Source: Planctomycetaceae bacterium (GTDB lineage: Bacteria > Planctomycetota > Planctomycetia > Pirellulales > Thermoguttaceae). From it: a stretch of 6,662 bases of DNA. Positions 1 through 6,566 of this stretch are shown in pieces. Within the stretch, counting starts at the first letter, position 1, and each line of letters starts with the position of its first letter. The DNA lies in NCBI GenBank assembly GCA_031267635.1, contig JAIRYX010000130.1:1-6662 (forward strand). Direction: 5' to 3'. The position numbers and the translations under genes were made by a program. The notes beneath the pieces are model-generated. The model did not search any database and was not told the origin of the DNA. It saw only the letters and a list, made by a program, of their open reading frames with translations.

Positions 1-33
1 TTATTCCCTATAGTTTTCGTTTGTAAGCCATGA

Positions 34-284
34 TCTAACTGAACTTTTGCAAATTTGTTTAATGCTATAAAATACGATAGTATATTGATATTTGTAGCAG
101 TTGTTTGTGTTTTGTGTAAAAAATGTATTTTTGTCCTGATTTCATAAGTGTCTAAAAAAACGACATCTATTTTTGTGCAAAAATACAGTATTTTCGTAAC
201 AAATAGTTTATTTTGCTAATATTTATATGCGTCAAATACCTTATTTCCTAGTCTCATTTTAAACTTTGCAAAAGTTTAGTTAGA
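34..284. repeat. 20-bp inverted repeat pair, 19/20 match
   Basis: TCTAACTGAACTTTTGCAAA at 34-53 recurs in inverted orientation at 265-284, whose complement reads TCTAACTAAACTTTTGCAAA. There is one mismatch in 20. The arms enclose 211 bases of AT-rich non-coding DNA. The right arm is partly self-palindromic (260-278). No convincing target-site duplication is seen outside the arms. Possible explanations are paired regulator sites, the ends of a small non-autonomous element, or a decayed repeat. Confidence 0.6.
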
Positions 285-313
285 ATTTCGCTCCTGTCAA
301 AAATCATTTTTTC

Positions 314-342
314 TTGTCGCCGCCAAATGTTTCGGATATAAT
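314..342 (+). promoter_or_regulatory. Sigma-70-type promoter for the 410-3289 gene
   Basis: The -35 box TTGTCG (314-319, four of six consensus bases) is followed by a 17-bp spacer and a perfect -10 box TATAAT (337-342). Transcription would begin near 349-350, leaving a leader of about 60 nt before the ATG at 410. Position, orientation and spacing all fit the following gene. The region is AT-rich, so a chance match is possible, but the full -10 with optimal spacing is persuasive. Confidence 0.6.
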
Positions 343-399
343 ACAAGCGTAGTGTCTCTCTTCCATCAAATTTCCATAGCGTCAATTTTGCAATTTTGT

Positions 400-404
400 G
401 AGGA
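400..404 (+). promoter_or_regulatory. Ribosome binding site that decides the start at 410
   Basis: GAGGA at 400-404 lies five bases upstream of the ATG at 410. A longer in-frame start, GTG at 398, overlaps this Shine-Dalgarno sequence itself and would add only four residues (MRIN) before the signal peptide. The ATG at 410 is therefore the better start. Confidence 0.7.
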
Positions 405-409
405 TTAAC

Positions 410-3289
410 ATGAAAACCACTCTTTTTTCGGGGGTTGTCGTTTTTTTGACGGCGTTTGCTGGGTGTTTTTTGTTCGCGGAAGATTATTATGTGGACTCGC
501 TGGATTTAAAAATCACCGATTGTGGGTGGCAAACAACGCAATCAAAAAAATCAGTCGGCGGGAATCCGATTTCGATTGCCGGACGTAAGTTCGAACGCGG
601 AGTTGGACATCATTCGCCCGGAAGTATCGTTATTCGCGTTCCGCAAACGCAAGGTCGATTTTCCGCGTGGGTCGGTATCGACGACGAAGTTGGAAAACAA
701 GGTCACGCCGAATTTTTAGTTTACGGCGATAAAAAATTGCTTTGGCGAAGCGGTTTTATGGTCGGCGCAGCAGAAGCAAAACGGTGCGAGGTCGAGTTTG
801 CTCTGATCAAAACTCTGACGCTCGTAGTCGATACCGGACCGGAAGGTTACGGACACGACCATGCGGATTGGGCGGATGCGAAACTAGAAATTCCATTGGG
901 CGGCGAAGTGCGCACGGTGAAATCAAATACGCAACGGTTGGAAATTGGCGTGATGGACGAACTTGGTAGCGAGTTTGCTTCGTTGGAACGACAAATTGTT
1001 GCCGGAATGAAATCCAATGTCGTTGCCGAAGCGTTACGGCGGGAATCCACGATTTTGACAACCGACCGTGATCCGGTGGACATTATATTGCGCCGAACTC
1101 GTGCGCTGGTAGAACATTTTCAATTGTTTGAAAACGCTCCGAATCTGGATAAGGAATTGGCGTCGCTCAAACAACTTGATCAGAAAAACGCGGACGTGCC
1201 GATAAACAACTTGGATTCTCGAAAGGCGTTGTTTGCTAAAGCGGTCGCGTTGCGGCGAACAATTTCGTTAAAAAATCCGTTGCTTGATTTCGACCAAATT
1301 TTGTTCCTCAAACGTCATTTCAATCCCGAACCGGAAAAAGAAGGCAATCACATGTGCGATCAGTTTTTTGGTTTTCATGGTCGGCAAGGCGGCGGATTGT
1401 TTGTGCTGGAACATCCATTTTCCGATAAACCAACTGTCCGCAACGTGCTTGAAAACAGCATGCTTGAGAACGGGCGGCTCAAAGGCACAACGTTAGATTC
1501 GACATGGGCGTTTGTTTCGCCGGAACTTTCGTTTGATGCGAAAAAGATTATTTTTTCCGCCGCCGACGCGAAGCAGCCGCGGCATACTTACACTTGGGAC
1601 GCCCAAAATTGCTATCATATTTTTGAAGTTGATGCGGACGGTCAACATCTGACGCAACTGACCGACGGAGCGTGGAACGACATTTGTCCGTGTTATATGC
1701 CCAATGGACGAATTGCGTTTATTTCGGAGCGTCGCGGCGGTTACGGACGGTGTCATGGTCGTCCTGTGCCAAGTTACACGCTCCATTCGATGAATTATGA
1801 TGGTTCGGACATTGCGATGCTCAGTCCGCACGAAACCAACGAATGGTTTCCGAACATTGATCATAACGGCATGATTATTTATACGCGATGGGATTATGTG
1901 GATCGCGGGTTTAGTCAAGCGCATCATCCTTGGGTAACAACTCCCGACGGGCGGGATTCGCGTCCGATTCATGGAAATTATCCCGATCATGAACGCAACC
2001 GTCCGCATTTTGAAAACAGTGTGCGGAGCGTTCCTCACTCAAATAAATATACCGCAACCGCGTGCTGTCATCACGGACAATATTTCGGTTCGCTGATTTT
2101 GATTGATCCCGATGTGGAAGACGACGATGAGATGTCGCCGATTCGCCGAATAACGCCCGACCAATTGTTCCCGGAATCGGAAAACGTAACGCATCGCGAT
2201 CCGGTCAATTATGGTCAACCGTATCCGTTGAGTGAAGATTTTTATCTTTGCGTTTACGATCCGTTCAGTAGTTCCGCCGCGGGACCGCTCAATAATTACG
2301 GTATCTATTTATTGGATTCTTTCGGCAACCGCACGCTTTTGTATCGTGACCCGGATATTTCCTGTCAATCGCCGACGCCGATTCGCGCGAGAGAAATTCC
2401 GCCGATTATGCCGCACAAAGTGCTTGTTGCGAAACCGCTTCAACGCGGCGAAAAATTTGTGCCAACCGATCCCGAAATGTTACCGAAAACAGCGGTGGTC
2501 GGCGTGATAAACGTTTATGATACCGCGCGGGAAATCCCCAAAGGCACAAAAATCAAGGAACTTCGTATTGTGCAACTTCTTCCGAAGACCAATCCTTATG
2601 CGCATGATCCTGCGATTGGCTACGGCGACCAAAAAGGCGCGAGAATGATTCTCGGTACGGTGCCGGTAGAAAAAGACGGCAGCGCGTTATTCAATATGCC
2701 GGTAAATATTCCGATCTATTTTCAAGCGGTAAATGAAGACGGTACGGCGGTTTTGTCGATGCGAAGTGCAACGTATGTCAAGCCGGGCGAGGAACTGATT
2801 TGTCAAGGATGTCATGAAGGACGGCATCACGCGCCGCTTCATTCCAGCGCGTTACCGCTTGCGTTTCAACGGACGCCGTCGAAAATCGCCCCCGCGCCGG
2901 ACGGAGCGAAACCGCTCAATTATCCGCGTCTTGTCCAACCGATTTGGGACGCTCATTGTGTTGAGTGTCATCAAAAGGAAAAAGCTATTGACTTGAGCGA
3001 CGGTCGCGGGAAAGGGCATTTTTCGCCGTCGTATTCTAATTTGCGGAATCAGGTTTTCTTTTTTGATAATGCGTCATGGACAACTTCAAAAACGATTCCC
3101 GGCAAGTTCGGAGCGCAAGCGTCAAAGTTGTATCGGCTGCTGAAAGACGGACATTACAACGTAAAATTATCGTCGGACGAATGGGAACGAATCATTCTTT
3201 GGCTCGACAACAACGCCGATTTTTACGGAACGTATGATGACATTGCTGAACAAAGAATTGGCAAAGTTGTCGTGCCGAAATTAGAGTAA
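410..3289 (+). CDS. Secreted NPCBM / TolB-like propeller / two-CXXCH haem protein (hydrazine synthase alpha-like)
   Basis: This is a 959-residue exported protein. Residues 1 to about 24 form a signal peptide (MKTT, a hydrophobic stretch, likely cleavage after LFA before EDYY). Residues 26-162 resemble an NPCBM/NEW2 carbohydrate-binding-type domain, with FERGVGHHSPG at 61-71, WVGIDDE at 87-93 and a closing DWADAKLE at 153-160. A helical linker follows (about 180-290). Residues 370-650 carry TolB/PD40-like propeller repeats, such as SPELSFDAKKIIFSA, DADGQHLTQLTDG and a P-NGRIAFISERRGG stretch. Two c-type haem motifs lie near the C-terminus: CQGCH at 798-802 and CVECH at 850-854. This order matches planctomycete proteins related to the hydrazine synthase alpha subunit. 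Hydrazine synthesis itself is not implied, because no partner subunits are present and such homologues occur widely outside anammox bacteria. A likely role is periplasmic electron transfer or redox chemistry tied to polysaccharide or protein binding. The frame is intact, ends in TAA and has its own promoter. Confidence 0.88.
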   Translation: MKTTLFSGVVVFLTAFAGCFLFAEDYYVDSLDLKITDCGWQTTQSKKSVGGNPISIAGRKFERGVGHHSPGSIVIRVPQTQGRFSAWVGIDDEVGKQGHAEFLVYGDKKLLWRSGFMVGAAEAKRCEVEFALIKTLTLVVDTGPEGYGHDHADWADAKLEIPLGGEVRTVKSNTQRLEIGVMDELGSEFASLERQIVAGMKSNVVAEALRRESTILTTDRDPVDIILRRTRALVEHFQLFENAPNLDKELASLKQLDQKNADVPINNLDSRKALFAKAVALRRTISLKNPLLDFDQILFLKRHFNPEPEKEGNHMCDQFFGFHGRQGGGLFVLEHPFSDKPTVRNVLENSMLENGRLKGTTLDSTWAFVSPELSFDAKKIIFSAADAKQPRHTYTWDAQNCYHIFEVDADGQHLTQLTDGAWNDICPCYMPNGRIAFISERRGGYGRCHGRPVPSYTLHSMNYDGSDIAMLSPHETNEWFPNIDHNGMIIYTRWDYVDRGFSQAHHPWVTTPDGRDSRPIHGNYPDHERNRPHFENSVRSVPHSNKYTATACCHHGQYFGSLILIDPDVEDDDEMSPIRRITPDQLFPESENVTHRDPVNYGQPYPLSEDFYLCVYDPFSSSAAGPLNNYGIYLLDSFGNRTLLYRDPDISCQSPTPIRAREIPPIMPHKVLVAKPLQRGEKFVPTDPEMLPKTAVVGVINVYDTAREIPKGTKIKELRIVQLLPKTNPYAHDPAIGYGDQKGARMILGTVPVEKDGSALFNMPVNIPIYFQAVNEDGTAVLSMRSATYVKPGEELICQGCHEGRHHAPLHSSALPLAFQRTPSKIAPAPDGAKPLNYPRLVQPIWDAHCVECHQKEKAIDLSDGRGKGHFSPSYSNLRNQVFFFDNASWTTSKTIPGKFGAQASKLYRLLKDGHYNVKLSSDEWERIILWLDNNADFYGTYDDIAEQRIGKVVVPKLE

Positions 3290-3636
3290 AAGAGAATATA
3301 ATTTTGGGGAGTAGATGTTCTTAATGTCCTTTTTTTAACGGAAACCGAATTTTTAAGTGCAAATTCTCGTCGTGAAACGTATATTAAAAAATCAATATCA
3401 ATTGAAGGACTTAGCGCTAGAGCGAGTGTGAGGGAAAAATGTTTAATAAATATCCATTTTAAGCCAAGTCTATGCTAAAATCCATTTATTGTAGTAAAAA
3501 TGTTCCGCGACAAGAAACTCAAATTTTAGTTTTTCGAGTATTGACAAGAAAGATCATCCTAAATATTGCAATACGAAAAAACTACAGATGGATGCTCTGG
3601 TTAAAGGTTTTAAAAACTGAAAAATGCGTGAATTTT
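3290..3636. other. Spacer without a supported gene
   Basis: These 347 bases separate the intact gene from the decayed group. A reading frame is open from an ATG at 3472 into the next gene, but its first 55 codons read as basic, low-complexity sequence and do not look like protein, so they are treated as non-coding. The stretch includes an 8-bp palindrome TAGCGCTA (3412-3419) and a possible promoter at 3541. No hairpin plus T-run good enough to call a terminator was found after the stop at 3287-3289. Confidence 0.6.
3541..3569 (+). promoter_or_regulatory. Possible promoter for the LolA-like gene
   Basis: A perfect -35 box TTGACA (3541-3546) is followed after 17 bp by TATTGC (3564-3569), which matches only three of six -10 bases. 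It lies about 70 bp before the preferred start at 3637 and points the right way. The poor -10 box keeps confidence low. Confidence 0.3.
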
Positions 3637-4884
3637 ATGAGTGAGAAAAATATTAAAAATCGAAGAAGTGTACGTTTTATTCAAATCGGTATGCTATGCC
3701 TTATCATCCGCTTTGTTTTTTGTGGATTTTTATACAGTCAAGAGGTCTCCTTGCAAGGACTTGCGATTGACGATGTAATCAAAGGATTAGAGTCCTTTGA
3801 ATCGCAGTTTGACGAGATGAAGTGTAGTTATACATGTTTTACGGAAAGAACCGATGTATCTGTAAAAATAAATCCATCTTTGGGAATTGGAAAATTGCCT
3901 CCTCTTTCATATGATGTGGCGGTAGAAAATTCTGGGAAAATTTCGTGCAAAACATATAAATTTCTTAACTCAAAACGCGTTCTCGAATATTGGTCTATTT
4001 TTGACGGGAAGAAAGGTCAGGCGATTCAATATCTTTTGGATAATTCAAATGGTTATACTGCGATTGGAACGCTCAATGGAAGATTTGATGGCAAATCGGT
4101 GATGCCTGTAAACTACCCTCCTTTGTATCTAATCAACTGTTATGCCAGAGGCGCTGTTTCAGTGAGCGAGTTTATAAAAAATGGTTCGCCTCAAGGAAAA
4201 TTGATCAAATCAACATTATCTACAGTTGATCTATACGACGGTGATATTATTTGTAACGTTGAAGTGACGATTATCGAAGGTAACTTAACCTATAAGACAA
4301 CTTTTACAATAAATGTCAGCAAAGGTTTTTGACCTATTAAAATAGTATTTCAACAAGAGGAAGGCGGGGCAACTCGAGATCAAACAGCGATTATGTCTAT
4401 CACTGAAGTGGAAAAATTAGCCCCTGTTTCTGATTTTTATTTTCCATCGTCAATCGTAAGCAGAGGATATGCCGTTCCATGGTTAAAGGTGGAAGATATT
4501 TCTGATTCCGCCTTATTAGAGTTGAAAAACAGATTAATTGTTGAAGACGTTTTTACGTTTCACGCCGTTGATTTGAGTCCGATATTTATTGATAAAGATT
4601 TTACAATTGACATCCCCGCTAACTCGTTATGGAGAGATGATACGTCAGGAGATACTTTTAGGGCAAATGATAGCGGAAAATTGGAAAAGGTTTTAGCTTT
4701 ATCTCCTGATGAATATACACGAGACGATGCTTTCAAGATACTTCAAGAAGAGCGTAATAAAGAGCGGCAAATTGATTTCAAACGGTGGAATCTACTCAGG
4801 TATGCTTTCATAACTGTTGGGATAGCGATGATTTGTTTTGCAATTGCGAACTTTTGTCGTAAAAGGTATCTTCAAGAAAAGTGA
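3637..4884 (+). pseudogene. LolA-like envelope protein with C-terminal anchor, split by in-frame TGA
   Basis: Two open segments in the same frame are separated by a single TGA at 4330-4332, and the 20 codons between that stop and the next ATG (4393) are fully open. Read through, they give one protein of about 415 positions. Residues 1-36 (MSEKNIKNRR, then a hydrophobic run ending LYSQ) form a signal peptide or anchor. The middle has the alternating-strand style of LolA/LolB-like outer-membrane-lipoprotein-sorting relatives. The part after the stop continues the same fold (PIKIVFQQEEGG, then FTIDIPANSLWRDDTSGDTF, a typical late strand pair). A membrane helix at about 389-407 is followed by RKR. 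The strand around the stop (VSKGF-stop-PIKI) would be natural with Leu (TTA to TGA is one change). TGA also ends the gene itself and the one at 5972, so a changed genetic code is unlikely. The start at 3637 is chosen because a basic n-region and a hydrophobic core follow it directly. No clear Shine-Dalgarno sequence is visible. A nonsense mutation is most likely; a sequencing error or programmed readthrough remain possible. Confidence 0.7.
4330..4332 (+). other. Premature in-frame TGA
   Basis: The TGA follows AAAGGTTTT and is followed by CCTATTAAA in the same frame, with no other stop until 4882-4884. It falls at codon 232 of the gene starting at 3637. No hairpin resembling a SECIS element was recognised just downstream, so selenocysteine insertion is not favoured. 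Confidence 0.8.
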
Positions 4885-4889
4885 GAATA

Positions 4890-5051
4890 ATGATGCGTCC
4901 TCTGCTTTATTCGCTGTGTGTAATATGTTTCGTTACTTTATCTCCCTCATTCGTAAGTGCTTCAGAGGTAAAAAAGGAATATGGGTGTGGAGAATTTTGC
5001 GTTCAGATTCTCTGTGCTTTCTATCATATTAGTGGTCATGTCCGAGCGTAA
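4890..5051 (+). pseudogene. N-terminal stub of a secreted, possibly C39-peptidase-like protein
   Basis: An ATG at 4890, five bases after the preceding stop, opens a 53-codon frame. Residues 1-24 are a good signal peptide (MMRPLLYSLCVICF, then TLSPSFVSA, with VSA|S fitting signal peptidase I). The mature part begins SEVKKEYGCGEFCVQILCAF and ends with TAA at 5049. The YGCGEFCVQ stretch, a Cys-Gly followed by a helix-like segment soon after export, resembles the N-terminal active-site start of C39-type cysteine peptidase domains. That assignment rests on one short motif and is tentative. A normal C39 domain needs well over 100 residues, including downstream His and Asp, and none of this is seen, so the gene is broken. 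Close spacing to the LolA-like gene suggests a former operon. The next recognisable coding sequence belongs to an unrelated glycosyltransferase, so the 3' part of this gene has probably been deleted. Confidence 0.5.
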
Positions 5052-5083
5052 ATGGCGCGCTTGTGTGCGAGCGCAAATAGCAC
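5043..5083. repeat. Imperfect direct repeat at the gene junction
   Basis: CGAGCGTAAATGGCGC at 5043-5058 recurs as CGAGCGCAAATAGCAC at 5068-5083, 25 bp apart, with 13 of 16 matches. It lies exactly between the end of the secreted-protein stub and the start of the glycosyltransferase remnant, and is richer in G+C than its surroundings. It could mark the deletion junction or be a short tandem duplication. Confidence 0.45.
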
Positions 5084-5100
5084 AGTGGTTGTCAAAATAG

Positions 5101-5972
5101 ATCCTAATTTTTTATACTTTATTTTTTCAAAAACATGAATTTGAACAAAGGAAGACCTCTTATTTATATGGGCAGCAAAAGTTTCGTGGATGGTGGTGCT
5201 ATTATCTTTGCGCAATGTTCGTTAAAATTCCATGGGAACTTTGATGATTTTTATTGTTTCACTTTTGGGGTTAATATGGCGTTGGAAAAGATTGGGATTT
5301 GATTGTCGTAATAACGCCATAATTATCATGACAGCGGCTATCATTTTTGCATTTATCAGTAGTGAAGATGGTTTTAGTCGCCATTTTAGATATGTGCTTC
5401 CTGTATTACCACTACTTTTTGTTTGGTCAAGTTATATTGCAATGTCCCCAAATCAAGTATTTCAAATTCTTGCGTTTTTTTTCTGTGGGCTCTCTATTAT
5501 CAGTAGTCTCCTCGTGTTCCTACACTCGTTATCATACTTTAATTATGTTTCTGGAACTCCACTTAAATGGCCAAAATATCTTCTAGATTCGAATATTGAT
5601 TGGGGACAAGATTTACTATATCTAAAAAAATGGCAGAAAGAACATCCTTATTCAAAACCGTTGTTTGTCCGCTATTTTGGTACAGTAGATCCACAATGGA
5701 TTGGTTTGGAATATAAAAATTTCGAATATAAGTCATTAAACGGAAATAAAATTCTTGATATTAAATCCGGATGGTATGCAATAAGTGTAAATGATCTCTA
5801 CGAATACAAACATTGGGAATATGAAATACCTTTACATCATTACTTTCTAAGTTTTGATCCCGTTGCCACAGCGGGATACTCGATTTACATCTATTACATT
5901 ACGCCCTCCGAAGCGAGTCGCGTGCGTCGAGAGATGGGATTGCCGGAGATGGAAGAAATAGCACAGGAGTGA
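5101..5972 (+). pseudogene. C-terminal remnant of a GT39-type membrane glycosyltransferase, frameshifted
   Basis: The open 246-codon frame at 5232-5972 is the C-terminal part of a multispanning ArnT/PMT-like (GT39) glycosyltransferase. It has hydrophobic spans near residues 4-17, 28-43, 51-70 and 76-96, including the conserved-looking RYVLPVLPLLF. The family-typical YLLDSNIDWGQDLLYLKKW lies at about 116-134. The upstream frame (5101-5241) reads QKHEFEQRKTSYLYG then GWWCYYLCAMFVKIPWEL, the expected preceding segment, so the ATG at 5232 is not a real start. The two parts join smoothly if one T is restored in CTTTG at 5239-5243. The first half of a normal protein of about 500-600 residues, which would carry the catalytic acidic residues of the first periplasmic loop, is absent; a TAG at 5098-5100 and then unrelated sequence lie upstream. 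Such enzymes use polyprenyl-phosphate sugars as donors; this copy should be inactive. Confidence 0.72.
5239..5244 (+). other. One-base frameshift in the glycosyltransferase remnant
   Basis: In the upstream frame, CCA TGG GAA CTT is followed by TGA (5242-5244). Shifting back one base gives TTG ATG ATT, which continues VKIPWEL directly into LMIFIVSLLGLIW. A single missing T in the CTTT run explains this. Base-calling error in the homopolymer is an alternative. Confidence 0.65.
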
Positions 5973-6044
5973 AACGGCAAAAAGAAAACATGGCGACCGG
6001 GATTGATGACGTGGCTTTTGGTGAGTAGTTTTATGCTGTTGTAA
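5969..6044 (+). pseudogene. Possible stub of a following gene, cut off at the repeat
   Basis: After the TGA at 5970-5972 the same frame reads NGKKKTWRPGLMTWLLV then SSFMLL, a basic stretch followed by a hydrophobic span like a membrane anchor. It is closed by a TAA (6042-6044) that belongs to the 15-bp repeat starting at 6041. A GTG at 5969 would overlap the previous stop by four bases (GTGA), a common operon arrangement, but it is one base out of frame with KKKTW. In its own frame the GTG reaches TAG after 19 codons. The resemblance to a gene start is suggestive only, and chance coding is quite possible. Confidence 0.25.
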
Positions 6045-6055
6045 CTATTCAGTCG
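6041..6055 (-). repeat. 15-bp repeat, copy 1 (inverted)
   Basis: GTAACTATTCAGTCG is the exact reverse complement of the two other copies in the window. Its ATTCAG can also pair with CTGAAT at 6059-6064 across a six-base loop. Confidence 0.85.
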
Positions 6056-6156
6056 CCTCTGAATTGCTGTTTTGAGTTATAAATGATGTGGTTTTAATTA
6101 AAAAATCTTGCCTATTTTGCGAATGTTTTTCAAATCATCTCCCAAAATCAAAAATT

Positions 6157-6181
6157 AGTAAAATTTCACCCAAATTTTACT
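6157..6181. repeat. Perfect 10-bp inverted repeat
   Basis: AGTAAAATTT (6157-6166) and AAATTTTACT (6172-6181) are exact complements around the five-base loop CACCC. It lies just inside the second 15-bp repeat. The stem is AT-only apart from one pair and no T-run of terminator type follows, so it is more likely a structural part of the repeat block than an intrinsic terminator. Confidence 0.6.
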
Positions 6182-6194
6182 TAAAATCGTGACT

Positions 6195-6209
6195 CGACTG
6201 AATAGTTAC
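6195..6209 (+). repeat. 15-bp repeat, copy 2
   Basis: CGACTGAATAGTTAC is inverted relative to copy 1, 139 bases away, and identical to copy 3. Copies 1 and 2 bound a 169-bp segment. Confidence 0.85.
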
Positions 6210-6327
6210 GATAATGTTTCAATCCGGTGAAGAGATAAAAATTTCTAATTGTTTCAAAAATCTAATTGGTCTTCTTGAAGTCAGAAAAAAGAGTAAAATA
6301 TGAGGAAATGAGTATTTCGTATTTTTT

Positions 6328-6506
6328 AACCTCATTTTCACCTAATTGTTCCTAACAAAACAACCTCAGTAGCCCAATGAATCCTCCCCAAAACCAACCT
6401 CATTACCTCATCCAAAAAGAAATTAATGAGGTAATGAGATTGATTTTTAGGAAACCGTTTTGCTGCTGAGGTTGTTTTGTTAAGAAAATTAGGTGAAAAT
6501 GAGGTT
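6328..6506. repeat. Giant imperfect hairpin of about 179 nt
   Basis: The outer arms 6328-6369 and 6466-6506 are complementary over about 40 of 42 positions with one bulge and one mismatch (left arm begins AACCTCATTTTCACCTAATT, right arm ends with its complement). The inner arms 6395-6411 and 6426-6442 match at 16 of 17 (CAACCTCATTACCTCAT against its complement with one change) around a 14-base loop (6412-6425). Between outer and inner stems, about 25 bases per side pair poorly. The left arm is built on repeated AACCTCA-type words. RNA from either strand would fold strongly. It may be a foldback element core, a non-coding RNA or a transcription stop; nothing in the sequence decides among these. 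Confidence 0.85.
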
Positions 6507-6551
6507 TGCAACACAAACAGCTACTCGTTTCGTCGTAAAAATGCTTAAAAC

Positions 6552-6566
6552 CGACTGAATAGTTAC
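6552..6566 (+). repeat. 15-bp repeat, copy 3
   Basis: CGACTGAATAGTTAC is identical to copy 2. With copy 1 the match extends to 17 bp (through AA at 6567-6568), making this the better partner for copy 1 as an element end. Confidence 0.85.

Larger units (their letters stand above)
1..397. other. AT-rich leader without a gene
   Basis: No open reading frame of useful length is seen on either strand in these 397 bases, which are strongly AT-rich. The stretch holds a near-perfect 20-bp inverted repeat pair (34-53 and 265-284), several short AT palindromes (for example AAAATAC-A-GTATTTT at 180-194, and TAAACTTT-GCA-AAAGTTTA at 260-278) and, near its right end, a promoter for the gene starting at 410. 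The short palindromes may simply reflect base composition. The longer repeat pair is less easily explained that way. Confidence 0.75.

Noticed and set aside
398..409. GTG start at 398 for the large gene
   Set aside because: It overlaps the Shine-Dalgarno sequence (GAGGA at 400-404) of the ATG at 410 and adds only four residues before the signal peptide.
1493..2038. 181-codon open frame on the minus strand
   Set aside because: It lies wholly inside the large gene, is Arg/Ile/Met-rich with no recognisable domain, and is an antisense shadow of a well-supported coding frame.
410..3289. Anammox hydrazine synthase
   Set aside because: Only the alpha-like part is present, fused to an NPCBM domain, with no beta or gamma subunit nearby and no Tyr at the recalled haem-ligand position.
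3331..3355. Intrinsic terminator after the large gene
   Set aside because: T-runs are present, but the only stem between them is three base pairs (CGG/CCG), too weak to call.
3472..3636. N-terminal extension of the LolA-like gene
   Set aside because: The residues are basic and low in protein-like character. A better start with a signal peptide lies at 3637, and a possible -35 box falls inside the extension.
4330..4332. Genetic code change or selenocysteine at the internal TGA
   Set aside because: TGA ends this gene (4882-4884) and the glycosyltransferase frame (5970-5972), and no SECIS-like hairpin or selenoprotein context is seen.
4838..5032. 64-codon frame overlapping the end of the LolA-like gene
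   Set aside because: It overlaps both the C-terminal anchor of that gene and the signal peptide frame starting at 4890, and has no recognisable features of its own.
6328..6506. CRISPR array or retron RNA
   Set aside because: The repeats are inverted arms and not regularly spaced direct repeats, and no cas or reverse transcriptase gene is present.
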